A DNA stretch of 21,230 nt from B8-G4 sp033720735 (GCA_033720735.1 JAWWBX010000043.1:1-21230), one strand, 5' to 3'; positions 1 through 9,412 are shown, counted from the first letter of the stretch. Translations and numbers: made by a program. The notes: generated from the sequence alone by a model not told the origin.

Positions 1-732
1 CTGATTCAGATCGGTGCCGGGAGGCATCAGGCCCTCAATGTATCCATCGGCGTGATCAATAGAGGCGTATCCGAATGCGAGTGCGCGTCGCACCCCAACG
101 TCATGCGGAACATGCCCGGCAAACGGGATCCCTTCAGCCTGCGCGGTAGAGACCAGCCGCTCCATCACCGGCAGGGCAATGCCGGGGTGGATCTTGAGAA
201 AGTCATAACCATCTGTCGCGTACTGAGTGACCTTGCGCTGGGCCTCTTCGGGAGTTTGCACCGAGTTGCCGTTGAGCGAAGGGCTCGAGGTATAGACGCG
301 CGGACTGAGGACCTCGTCACGTGCGATCATTTCCTTCAGTTCCAGGTGGTAGGGGTTGCCCAGCATGCCGCGGATCGTCGTAATGCCATTGCTGAGATAG
401 AGAAACAGGGTTTCGCGCACATTGGAATCATCACCATCACGCGGAACGGGGATATGCGCGTGCATTTCCGAAATGCCTGGCATCAAGAATTTGCCGGTAC
501 CGTCCAGGGGGCGCCATTCACCGGGAAAAGCCTGACTACCTGATGGCTGCACACGGACAATGCGACCGTCCCTGATATAGACATCCTGGGCTGGTATCAC
601 CTTATTGGCACGTACATCCGCAATGCTCACCGAGGTGATCCGGTACGCTTGCGGATCGGGCATGAGGTGCTGGCCACACAACGGTGCGGCAGCCATGGTA
701 ATGATGGTGAGAAACATGAAAAAATCCGTCAT
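1..732 (-). CDS. Exported imidazolonepropionase-like amidohydrolase, N-terminal part (cut by window edge)
   Basis: The first 244 residues are visible; the C-terminus lies beyond base 1. An N-terminal hydrophobic stretch (MTDFFMFLTIITMAAAPLCG, then Q) looks like a signal peptide, so the enzyme should act outside the cytoplasm. The metal-dependent amidohydrolase (TIM-barrel) pattern follows: the HxH pair at residues 91-93 (PGISEMHAH), a candidate bridging Lys at 180 (FLKIHPG), and later ligand-type His at 207 (AGHVPH) and 227 (IDHADG). The catalytic Asp expected further on is outside the window. The start at 732 is the first ATG after an in-frame TGA; a second ATG at 717 would give a shorter signal peptide. 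Related enzymes hydrolyse cyclic amides, imidazolones or Xaa-Pro dipeptides, and the substrate cannot be read from the sequence. It is transcribed away from the MscS gene and resembles the amidohydrolase at 7747-9354 in plan. Confidence 0.88.
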   Translation of the reverse strand, partial: MTDFFMFLTIITMAAAPLCGQHLMPDPQAYRITSVSIADVRANKVIPAQDVYIRDGRIVRVQPSGSQAFPGEWRPLDGTGKFLMPGISEMHAHIPVPRDGDDSNVRETLFLYLSNGITTIRGMLGNPYHLELKEMIARDEVLSPRVYTSSPSLNGNSVQTPEEAQRKVTQYATDGYDFLKIHPGIALPVMERLVSTAQAEGIPFAGHVPHDVGVRRALAFGYASIDHADGYIEGLMPPGTDLNQ

Positions 733-825
733 ATGTCTGCGATTGAGTACCTTTCAGGCTGATGTGTATCCAGTAAATTAATCAACTTTCACGACGTCCT
801 TTGACCTGGACTAACTGACATTATT
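733..825. promoter_or_regulatory. Divergent intergenic region between the amidohydrolase and MscS genes
   Basis: This 93-base gap must hold the start signals for both outward-reading genes. It is more A/T-rich than its neighbours around 770-785. I see no good Shine-Dalgarno for either gene and no convincing match to the Bacteroidota promoter (TTTG and TAnnTTTG). One TTTG lies at about 810, but a matching -7 box would fall on the ATG. The promoter function is inferred from gene orientation only. Confidence 0.35.
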
Positions 826-1698
826 ATGTGGAAAGACCTGTTTCCAAGTATGGCCGAGTTCTGGACTTTTCTGGTCATCGTGGTGTGTACGGTGGTTGTG
901 GCGACACTGTTCCATCGTCTGTCCGGCCGCTTTGTCCGCAAGTCTTCGCTCGCCATCAACAATGATCCTACGAATTACCGCTTCTTGCGTCATGCGCTGA
1001 CGGCCATCATCTACGTGGTGGGCTTCAGTTGGGCGGTATACCGGTTTGAACCTTTGCGGGCCGTTGCCAACACACTCCTGGCCAGCGCAAGTATTCTGGC
1101 GATTGCGGTTGGATTTGCGGCACAGAAAGCATTGGGCAACGTGATCAGCGGTCTGTTTATCATCATGTTCAAACCCTTCCGTGTCAGGGACCGGGTTGTG
1201 GTTCGGGACAATATGCGTGGGGTCATCGAGGATATTACCTTGCGCCACACCGTGATCCGGGATTTCGAGAACCGCCGCATCATCATTCCCAACTCGATCA
1301 TCAGCGATGAAGTCTTGATCAATGCCGACATTATGGATCCGCGGATCAACAAGCATGTCGAAGTCGGGATCAGCTATGACTCGGATGTCAAACGCGCCAA
1401 GGAGATCCTGCGAGAGGAGGCACTCAACCACCCGTCTTACATCGATGGGAGGAGCGAAGAGCAGATCGCCGAAGGGATCCCGGAGGTACCGATCCGCATG
1501 ATCTCGTGGAACGACTCTTCAGTGATGCTGCGTGCCTGGGTCTGGACGACCGACCCGATCACGGCCTTCTACATGCAATGTGATATCCTGGAGTCGGTCA
1601 AGAGACGGTACGAGGAAGAAGGGATCGAGATCCCGTTCCCGCACCGCACGATTGTGTACAAGACGGACATTGCGCCGTCTCAATCGCCCGAAGCATGA
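826..1698 (+). CDS. MscS-family small-conductance mechanosensitive channel
   Basis: This 290-residue inner-membrane protein is predicted to open under membrane tension and release small solutes during hypo-osmotic shock. Hydrophobic segments lie at about 9-29 and 54-72, followed by the pore-lining third helix from about 84. That helix carries the family signature GFAAQKALGNVISGL (96-110) and leads into FKPFRVRD. The MscS beta domain comes next (about 120-160, with GVIEDITLRHT and IPNSII). A C-terminal alpha/beta part ends with GIEIPFPHRT (266-275), also typical. Length and layout match a basic MscS without extra domains. An in-frame TGA lies upstream of the chosen ATG. Its last four bases (ATGA) overlap the CorA start, so the two are translationally linked and this is probably the first gene of a five-gene operon. 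Confidence 0.95.
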   Translation: MWKDLFPSMAEFWTFLVIVVCTVVVATLFHRLSGRFVRKSSLAINNDPTNYRFLRHALTAIIYVVGFSWAVYRFEPLRAVANTLLASASILAIAVGFAAQKALGNVISGLFIIMFKPFRVRDRVVVRDNMRGVIEDITLRHTVIRDFENRRIIIPNSIISDEVLINADIMDPRINKHVEVGISYDSDVKRAKEILREEALNHPSYIDGRSEEQIAEGIPEVPIRMISWNDSSVMLRAWVWTTDPITAFYMQCDILESVKRRYEEEGIEIPFPHRTIVYKTDIAPSQSPEA

Positions 1699-2735
1699 AA
1701 CACGCGAAAAAAACCGGATTACCGCCCGGAGCATTGGTCTTTGCCGGCGTCAAGAAGGTCGAAAGCCCGGATGTCAGCGTCTACTACTACAATGCAGAGC
1801 ATTTGCAGATCTCGGAGGGGCTACCGGAGCGCGAGGACAGGATGGATGATACGGTGGTCTGGATCGACATTCGCGGATTGCATGAGATCGGACTGGTGCA
1901 ACAGGTTGGGGAGATGTACCACATTCACCCGCTGGCACTGGAAGATATTCTGGATACGCAGCAGCGGCCCAAGTTTGAGGAGTACGACGACGGGTTCTTT
2001 CTCGTTCTGAAGTCCTTTGTTTACGATGCTGAGAACAAGAAGATCCTGCCGGAACAGATCTCCATCTACTGCGGAGACGGGTTCGTGCTGTCCTTTCAGG
2101 AGGATGAGAGTGACGTCTTCGCCGGCGTGCGCACGCGGGTCGAACAAGCGAATGGCAGGATCCGTGCCCGCGGGGCAGACTACCTGGCGTATGCACTTGC
2201 AGATAACCTGGTGGACACGTATTTCCATGTGTTGGACCAGCTCGGAGATGAGATCGAACAGCTCGAGGACCTGATCATGGACAACCCCACCCCGGAATTG
2301 AAGCAGCTCATGCACCGCCTGAAAGAATGCATCCTGGATCTCCGTCGTGGCTTGTCGCCAGCGCGGGAGGCCGTCATGGCCTTTTCCCGCGTCGATTCCG
2401 AGATGATCGGCGATCGTACGCGCTACTTTATTCGCGACTTGTATGATCATATCCTGCGGGCCATCGAGATCAACGAGACCAACCGCGAGTCACTGACCGG
2501 CTTGCAGGATCTGTTCATTTCAGAGATCAGTTTTCGAATGAACAAGGTCATGCAAACACTGACGATCGTGGCGACGATCTTTATCCCACTTACGTTCCTG
2601 GCCGGGATCTACGGGATGAACTTTGACTACATTCCAGAACTACACTACCGCTACGGTTACTTCGTACTGCTGGGTATTATGGTGGCGATCGGGTTGGGGT
2701 TGCTCTACGTCTTCAAACGGAAGCGATGGTTCTGA
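1695..2735 (+). CDS. corA: CorA-type Mg2+/Co2+ transporter
   Basis: This 346-residue protein belongs to the CorA (2-TM-GxN) family, whose pentamers pass Mg2+, and often Co2+ or Ni2+, across the inner membrane. The large N-terminal cytoplasmic domain (about 1-270) includes the conserved stretch IHPLALEDILDTQQRPKFEE (77-96) and a long helical part (about 165-285). TM1 is at about 287-306, immediately followed by the selectivity motif YGMNF with GMN at 307-309. TM2 is at about 321-340, and the C-terminus is basic (KRKRWF). All hallmarks are present and the length is normal. The ATG overlaps the MscS stop as ATGA. CorA next to MscS suggests ion and osmotic homeostasis, though CorA genes occur in many contexts. 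Confidence 0.97.
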   Translation: MKHAKKTGLPPGALVFAGVKKVESPDVSVYYYNAEHLQISEGLPEREDRMDDTVVWIDIRGLHEIGLVQQVGEMYHIHPLALEDILDTQQRPKFEEYDDGFFLVLKSFVYDAENKKILPEQISIYCGDGFVLSFQEDESDVFAGVRTRVEQANGRIRARGADYLAYALADNLVDTYFHVLDQLGDEIEQLEDLIMDNPTPELKQLMHRLKECILDLRRGLSPAREAVMAFSRVDSEMIGDRTRYFIRDLYDHILRAIEINETNRESLTGLQDLFISEISFRMNKVMQTLTIVATIFIPLTFLAGIYGMNFDYIPELHYRYGYFVLLGIMVAIGLGLLYVFKRKRWF

Positions 2736-2805
2736 TCCGGTACAACCGTCAGGGATCCATGACATGCAATGCGCCTGCATAGAACCCTGTAACACAGCAA
2801 GCAAT

Positions 2806-4266
2806 ATGAGCGAGATCATGGCACAAGCTGAAACTTTGATCGTCGAACCGGGGAGCTTCGAGCCGCATGACCATTGGTATCCCAAAGCGCTGAACGCCAC
2901 GATCCATCCGATGATCTCTTTTTTCTTCAATCTGGAGAAGCCCCGTATTGTACAGCGCTATTGCCACCTGCATCCGACTGTCAACGCGCAGCGCCTGACC
3001 GAACTGCTCGACTACCAGCCTAAATTCTTCAGGTGGTCCGGTGCCGATCTCATCAATGTGACCACGGCTGGCGGGAAAAAACAGATGGTGGTCATTGAGA
3101 ACAACTCGTGCCCTTCCGGTCAAAAATCCATGCCCCTGCTGGACGATCACATGGAACAGGGTGGCTACCGGCATTTGATGGACAAGACGTTCCGCCCGGT
3201 CGTCAATGCACGCAAGAGTATTGAAGGTCGCCTGGCCGTCATCTACGACAAAAATCCGATGGAAACCCTGGGATACGCCCGGGTGATGGCCGACGTATTC
3301 GATGAACCGGTCCTGTATATCTATTTCCCGCACGGCTGCAAGGAGCCACCTGTCCGCATCGATGAGGGGGTGCTCCATGCACGTGAGCCCGGGTCTGACC
3401 AGTGGGTGCCGTTACGTGCGGTATTCCGGTACCTGACCCAGAAGCCATGGAACCGGCTGCCACTTCACTCGAAAACAAAGATCCTCAATCCCATTGTGTC
3501 TTGCCTGGCGGGTGGGCGCAACAAGATGGTCGCCTCCAAAGCCTACGACCTGTTCAATAGCGAACTGGCTTCGGCGGGTATGAAGATCAATACACCCGAG
3601 ACGATCTGGGACGTGTCCAAAGGGTCGATCCCGCTGTGGATCCGCAAGATGGGTGGTCAGGGAGTGGTGAAGGTCCCTTACAGTAATGCCGGGCAGGGGG
3701 TCTTTACGATCGTCAATGAACAGGAACTCGCGCAGTTTATGGAGAAAGAGTTCGATTACAACACGTTCATCGTCCAGAGTCTCATCGGCAACTATCAGTG
3801 GAGTTCAACAACAACTTCCGGCAAATTCTACCATGTGGGTACCATTCCCTCCATTCGCGAGCAGACCTATGTCTTTGACCTGCGCATGATGATCCATGCC
3901 ACGCCCGACGGGCTCCGGCCGTTGTCCGTGTACGCGCGGCGAGCCGAACTTCCGCTCCTCGACACCCTCGATCCCGGGACCGGAAGTTGGGATATCCTGG
4001 GCACCAACCTGTCCTACAAGATGCCCGACGGCAGTTGGGCTACCGATGCCAACCGGCTGATGCTGACCGACCGGCGTGATTTTAACAAGCTCGGCCTGGG
4101 ACTTGACGATCTGATCGAAGCGTTCATTCAGTCGGTCTTGTCGACGGTGGCGATTGACAAGATGGCGGAGACGCTGCACACCACCAAGGGCCGCTTCCGG
4201 ATGAAACTGTTCAATTCGCTCAATGACGATCAGGCATTGATCGATGAAATCCTGGTGAGTGAATGA
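2806..4266 (+). CDS. ATP-grasp-like protein of unrecognised family
   Basis: About 486 residues. I do not recognise a named family, but the C-terminal half has ATP-grasp character. It contains GRNKMVASKAYDLFN (237-251, like the helix before the ATP-grasp core), then VVKVPYSNAGQGV (287-299), a nucleotide-binding Lys plus Gly-rich loop, then YVFDLRMMIHA and LRPLSVYARRA (about 355-380), like the substrate and Mg-binding strands. The N-terminal half (about 1-230) has conserved-looking ENNSCPSGQKSMPL (98-111) and no obvious domain. There is no signal peptide, so it should be cytosolic. ATP-grasp enzymes usually join a carboxylate to an amine through an acyl phosphate. The start is uncertain: 2806 gives MSEIMAQAE; 2764 has an upstream AGGGA but adds a Cys-rich leader; 2818 is also possible. 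The end overlaps the next gene as ATGA, implying coupled translation with a second ATP-grasp enzyme. Confidence 0.75.
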   Translation: MSEIMAQAETLIVEPGSFEPHDHWYPKALNATIHPMISFFFNLEKPRIVQRYCHLHPTVNAQRLTELLDYQPKFFRWSGADLINVTTAGGKKQMVVIENNSCPSGQKSMPLLDDHMEQGGYRHLMDKTFRPVVNARKSIEGRLAVIYDKNPMETLGYARVMADVFDEPVLYIYFPHGCKEPPVRIDEGVLHAREPGSDQWVPLRAVFRYLTQKPWNRLPLHSKTKILNPIVSCLAGGRNKMVASKAYDLFNSELASAGMKINTPETIWDVSKGSIPLWIRKMGGQGVVKVPYSNAGQGVFTIVNEQELAQFMEKEFDYNTFIVQSLIGNYQWSSTTTSGKFYHVGTIPSIREQTYVFDLRMMIHATPDGLRPLSVYARRAELPLLDTLDPGTGSWDILGTNLSYKMPDGSWATDANRLMLTDRRDFNKLGLGLDDLIEAFIQSVLSTVAIDKMAETLHTTKGRFRMKLFNSLNDDQALIDEILVSE

Positions 4267-5264
4267 ACGGTTACCACCTTCTGATGCTTACCGATCATGC
4301 CGCCCACAGTGCCGAGAACTCCCTTTACGCACTGGCATCGGCGATCCACGTGCAACCGGATTGCCTGTTTTTAGACATTGCATCACGCAGCACGCCAGCC
4401 AACGCGGCATTTTTCGCCGGCGATATGGAAAGTGAGCTGGCGGTTGTGCCGTTGCATGAGGACCTGGAGTTCGACGAAGCGCAACAGTACTTTGCCGACA
4501 CGACCCACCGGACATCCCTGTCTGACTACGATTTTATCATTCTCCGTTTACCTCCACCGTTGTCACGTGCGTTTACCGGTGCTCTCACGGCGGCCTTTGA
4601 TGAGCGGCGCATTGCGAATCGTCCGTCGGGCATTTTCGAGACTGGGTCGAAGGAGTTCCTGCTGCATTTTCCAGAGCTGTGCCCTCCCATGGCACTGATC
4701 ACGAATGCGGACGAGTTAATGGCATTCAGTGCGCAGTTTCCGATCGTGCTCAAGCCGTTGCGCTCGTACAGTGGCAAAGGCATTGCGCGTGTGCAGGATG
4801 GTCAGGTGGATGTGGATGACCAACTGATGGAGTTACCGGCGTTCATCAGGCAGTGGGACAAGGACGAGCCGTACCTGGGAATGCAGTTTCTGCGCAATGT
4901 GGACCAGGGCGACAAACGCATCGTGGTCTGCAATGGAGAGGTCCTTGGTGCCTCGTTGCGCCTGCCCAGGGCGGGGGACTGGCGTTGCAACGTCGGCCAG
5001 GGAGGCCGCTCGTTGCCTGCAGACATCACTGAAGGTGAGATGGAGATCGCCAGGGTCCTCTACCAGCCACTCTATGAGCGGGGCGTCGTGCTCTTCGGAT
5101 TTGACACCCTCGTCGACGACAACGGCAAGCGCGTGCTTTCCGAGATCAATGCGACCAGCATCGGAGGCATCAAGCAAATGGAATTGCAGCAGGGGCGCCC
5201 CATTCTGAGCAGGGCAGCAGCGCTGTTGATGCAGTATATTCGGGATTCTTTAGAAAACAGTTAG
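4263..5264 (+). CDS. GshB/RimK-like ATP-grasp ligase
   Basis: This 333-residue cytosolic protein resembles prokaryotic glutathione synthetase (GshB) in its ATP-grasp half. Matching motifs are FPIVLKPLRSYSGKGI (159-174), QFLRNVDQGDKRIVVCNGEV (208-227), ASLRLPRAGDWRCNVGQGG (230-248), FGFDTLVDDNGKRVLSEINA (278-297) and TSIGGI (298-303). These correspond to the GshB ATP-binding Lys and loop, the GDKR strand, the NVxxGG loop and the Mg-binding E-x-N pair. The N-terminal half (1-140) is less like GshB. No gamma-glutamylcysteine ligase gene is nearby, so true glutathione synthesis is not supported. An amino-acid or peptide ligase with another substrate fits better. The ATG sits inside the stop of the preceding ATP-grasp gene, and the stop lies 1 base before the next start, so the three are one unit. 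Confidence 0.88.
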   Translation: MNGYHLLMLTDHAAHSAENSLYALASAIHVQPDCLFLDIASRSTPANAAFFAGDMESELAVVPLHEDLEFDEAQQYFADTTHRTSLSDYDFIILRLPPPLSRAFTGALTAAFDERRIANRPSGIFETGSKEFLLHFPELCPPMALITNADELMAFSAQFPIVLKPLRSYSGKGIARVQDGQVDVDDQLMELPAFIRQWDKDEPYLGMQFLRNVDQGDKRIVVCNGEVLGASLRLPRAGDWRCNVGQGGRSLPADITEGEMEIARVLYQPLYERGVVLFGFDTLVDDNGKRVLSEINATSIGGIKQMELQQGRPILSRAAALLMQYIRDSLENS

Positions 5265-5265
5265 C

Positions 5266-6258
5266 ATGTTGCAAACAGGAGATGCGAATCCGGTCATACG
5301 CAAACTCGACCTGGCATCGCTGCCAAAGGAGGCGATCACCCGCCTCTGGATCCATCTGGTGACTGACGCTCTGGGCCAGCCGGTGTGCGCCCCGGTGGTG
5401 GTTGCCCGCGGCGCACATCCGGGCCCGGTGCTGGGCATGACAGCCGCAGTACACGGCAACGAGATCAACGGGATTCCGGTGATCCAGCGCATGTTTGCCG
5501 ATCTCGACGTGTCCAATCTGCGCGGCACACTGGTAGGGGTGCTGGTGGTAAATGTCCCGAGTTTTCTGAATGAAACGCGTCGTTTTGTCGATGGCACTGA
5601 TCTCAATCATATCATGCCAGGCAAGGCCCATGGCAACGTCAGTGAGATCTATGCATATCGATTTGTCAACAACGTGATCCGGCACCTGGACTACCTTGCC
5701 GACTTGCATACGGCCAGCTTCGGCAGGATCAATTCATACTACATCCGGGCTGATCTGCGCAATGCTTCGACGGCCGAGATGGCCCGCGTACAGAATGCCG
5801 ATATCATTGTGCACAACCCGCCTTCTGACGGGACCCTCCGCGGTGCCGCAGCTGAACTGGGGATCCCGGCCATCACCCTTGAAGTCGGTGACCCCCATAC
5901 GTTCCAGCGTGGGATGATCCGCTCCAGTCTGACCGGCATCAACAATTTGCTGGCAGTACTCGGCATGACCGGGGAAGAAGTGGAAGCGCCGGCGTCACCG
6001 CCTGTGGTATGCAGTGACTCGCACTGGATCTATGCCGGGATGGGCGGTATCCTGCGCGTCATGCCGGACATTACCGACCACCTCATTGAAGGGCAGGAGA
6101 TCGCACGCTTGCAGAATATTTTTGGGGAGGAACTCGATACCTACCGCGCTCCCCATGCCGGGATCGTCATCGGCAAGAGTGTCAGCCCGGTCTGCCAGAC
6201 AGGCGATCGCATCCTGCATCTGGGGACCATCGATCAGGAGCAGGCCTATCCGATCTGA
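5266..6258 (+). CDS. AstE/AspA-family Zn-dependent amide hydrolase
   Basis: This 330-residue protein belongs to the succinylglutamate desuccinylase/aspartoacylase family (M14-like). Those enzymes cut an acyl group or amino acid from an amide using one Zn2+. The ligand set is visible: HGNE gives His63 and Glu66 (AAVHGNEING), and DLHTA gives His148. The likely catalytic Glu is 206 in TLEVG. DLNHIMPG (112-119) is the equivalent of the family's DLNRxFPG substrate loop, with His for the usual Arg. There is no signal peptide, so it should be cytosolic. The C-terminal ~90 residues (PHAGIVIGKSVSPVCQTGD) look like the usual beta-barrel lid domain. It follows the GshB-like ligase by one base. Pairing a hydrolase with two amide-forming enzymes suggests trimming or recycling of their product. 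Its substrate is unknown. Confidence 0.9.
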   Translation: MLQTGDANPVIRKLDLASLPKEAITRLWIHLVTDALGQPVCAPVVVARGAHPGPVLGMTAAVHGNEINGIPVIQRMFADLDVSNLRGTLVGVLVVNVPSFLNETRRFVDGTDLNHIMPGKAHGNVSEIYAYRFVNNVIRHLDYLADLHTASFGRINSYYIRADLRNASTAEMARVQNADIIVHNPPSDGTLRGAAAELGIPAITLEVGDPHTFQRGMIRSSLTGINNLLAVLGMTGEEVEAPASPPVVCSDSHWIYAGMGGILRVMPDITDHLIEGQEIARLQNIFGEELDTYRAPHAGIVIGKSVSPVCQTGDRILHLGTIDQEQAYPI

Positions 6259-6681
6259 TCATTTGCCCATCAGTTGTACGATCACCTCACGTTGTCGGGG
6301 ACGGGTATCAAAATCCATGAAGACAATTTGCTGCCAGGTGCCCAGGATCAGCTGTCCGTCGATGAAGGGTATCGTTTGACTTGTTCCAACCAGGGCCGAG
6401 CGCAAGTGTGCAGCGCCATTGTCGTCGCCCCAGGTGGCGTTGTGGGCATAGGGCTTGGTATAAGGCGCGATCAGATCCAGACACTGCGCGACATCGGTGC
6501 CTACCAACCCCGGCTCGAATTCGAGAGTAGTAATGCCGGTTGTTGATCCAATAGCGGAGATGGTTGCGGCGCCTTCGCGGAGACCGCTTTGTTGCAACTG
6601 ATCAATGACCGAGGCGGTAATGTTAACAATATCCGTGTGGCCTTTGGTGGAAAAGCGGAGGACCGATGAGACGACCTGCAT
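6259..6681 (-). CDS. yjbQ: YjbQ/UPF0047 family protein
   Basis: This 140-residue protein matches the YjbQ family over its full, normal length. Key blocks are STTGITTLEFEPGL (46-59), HNATWGDDNGAAHL (80-93) and LILGTWQQIVFMDFDTRPRQ (101-120), which hold the conserved His/Asp/Asn cluster. E. coli YjbQ has weak thiamine-phosphate synthase activity and is annotated as a secondary thiamine-phosphate synthase, but the in vivo role is unsettled. It should be cytosolic. Its ATG directly abuts the stop of the Ntn hydrolase gene upstream (no gap), so the two are co-transcribed. Its TGA stop directly abuts the TGA of the convergent AstE-like gene. Confidence 0.93.
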   Translation of the reverse strand: MQVVSSVLRFSTKGHTDIVNITASVIDQLQQSGLREGAATISAIGSTTGITTLEFEPGLVGTDVAQCLDLIAPYTKPYAHNATWGDDNGAAHLRSALVGTSQTIPFIDGQLILGTWQQIVFMDFDTRPRQREVIVQLMGK

Positions 6682-7713
6682 CTACCAGGGCTTGAGCCAA
6701 CTGCCGTCGACGACCTTGAAACCATCCGGACAGATGAAAGCCGCCCGCGGTGGCCCCTCCTTTGATCCGCGCAGGGAAGCAACCCCCACATCGCCATTCT
6801 TGCCGATCGCGACAAACTTGTCGTTAAAGTCCACCTTGTCGATGCCTCCATTGATCTCGGCGATACGCTGACAAGCCATTTCGCAGGCGACCTGGGCGGA
6901 TTTACCCTGCCGCATCAGTTCAACGACAAGGAAGCTTCCGCACGTCCTGATGACCTCTTCACCGCGACCCGTGGCACCGGCAGCTCCCGCCTCGTTGTCG
7001 ACGTACAGACCGGCACCAATGATCGGCGAATCCCCGACGCGGCCGGGGATCTTGCCAAATAATCCACTGGTAGTGGTAATCCCGGCCACATCGCCATCAG
7101 TGCCGATACCGAGTACATTGATCGTACCACGCGGCCTGGTCTCAAGCCCGTAGTCACCGTCTGCCGGAGGGAACCAGTCGTCCTGGTCGCTCAGGTTTTC
7201 TTTCCAGCGCAGCCACACACGGCGGGCGTGATCTGTCAGCAGATTCTCTTCCGGGAAGCCATGCGCACGCGCGAAGCGCAGGGCGCCTTCGCCGACCAGC
7301 ATCATATGATCCGTGCGCTCCATCACCAGGCGCGCCACGGAGCAGGCTTTCTTGATCTGCTCCAGACCAGCCACTGAACCGCAATTGTGCGTCGGGCCGT
7401 ACATGATCGAGGCGTCGAGTGAAACCACACCTTCCTCATTGGGCAGGCCTCCGTAGCCGACTGAGGTATCAGTCGGATCAAGCTCGACCACATTGGCACC
7501 GACTTCGAGGGCGTCCAGGATGTTGCCGGTTTCCTGCAGCCTTGCCCATGCCGGCTCAAGCACCTTGTGCCCCCAGTTCTCACCCCGGCTGCACATGATG
7601 ATCGGCAGGGGGTTGGATGCACGTGCGCGAGGCACCAGCGTCGAAGGTTTGACAAAAGGGAGGGTAATTCCGGCGGTGCCGAGGGTCTGCAGAAATGTTC
7701 TTCGGTTCGACAT
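6682..7713 (-). CDS. Tat-exported Ntn hydrolase, aspartylglucosaminidase/isoaspartyl-peptidase family
   Basis: This 343-residue enzyme belongs to peptidase family T2, which hydrolyses the side-chain amide of Asn: N4-(beta-GlcNAc)-Asn, beta-aspartyl dipeptides or Asn itself. The N-terminus SNRRTFLQTLGTAGITLPF is a twin-arginine signal, so the folded enzyme should reach the periplasm. The nucleophile created by self-cleavage should be Thr197 in PRGTINVLGI. The substrate-binding block GRVGDSPIIGAGLYVDNEAG (224-243) and the following ATGRGE (247-252) are intact. The residue before the Thr is Gly, as in plant-type asparaginases and isoaspartyl peptidases, not the Asp of classical aspartylglucosaminidase. 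In overall sequence it still looks closest to the latter, so the exact substrate is open. It sits 33 bases after the amidohydrolase gene and abuts yjbQ. Confidence 0.92.
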   Translation of the reverse strand: MSNRRTFLQTLGTAGITLPFVKPSTLVPRARASNPLPIIMCSRGENWGHKVLEPAWARLQETGNILDALEVGANVVELDPTDTSVGYGGLPNEEGVVSLDASIMYGPTHNCGSVAGLEQIKKACSVARLVMERTDHMMLVGEGALRFARAHGFPEENLLTDHARRVWLRWKENLSDQDDWFPPADGDYGLETRPRGTINVLGIGTDGDVAGITTTSGLFGKIPGRVGDSPIIGAGLYVDNEAGAAGATGRGEEVIRTCGSFLVVELMRQGKSAQVACEMACQRIAEINGGIDKVDFNDKFVAIGKNGDVGVASLRGSKEGPPRAAFICPDGFKVVDGSWLKPW

Positions 7714-7746
7714 CAGTCTGGTCTTTTGAAATGATACATGGCAGCG

Positions 7747-9354
<1,608 letters not shown>

Positions 9355-9412
9355 ACCGGTTGGAGAAATTGAGCTCTGAAGATAGACAAATTGACCTGAC
9401 CGCTGAGCCCTG

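Noticed and set aside
811..1431. Minus-strand open frame opposite the MscS gene
   Set aside because: It is His/Asp/Gln-rich without motifs and antisense to a clear MscS channel.
2623..2805. Upstream extension of the ATP-grasp-like gene into the CorA gene
   Set aside because: The first ~60 residues would overlap the CorA C-terminus in another frame and are Ser/Trp/Cys-rich, unlike the rest. Starts at 2764, 2806 or 2818 are more plausible.
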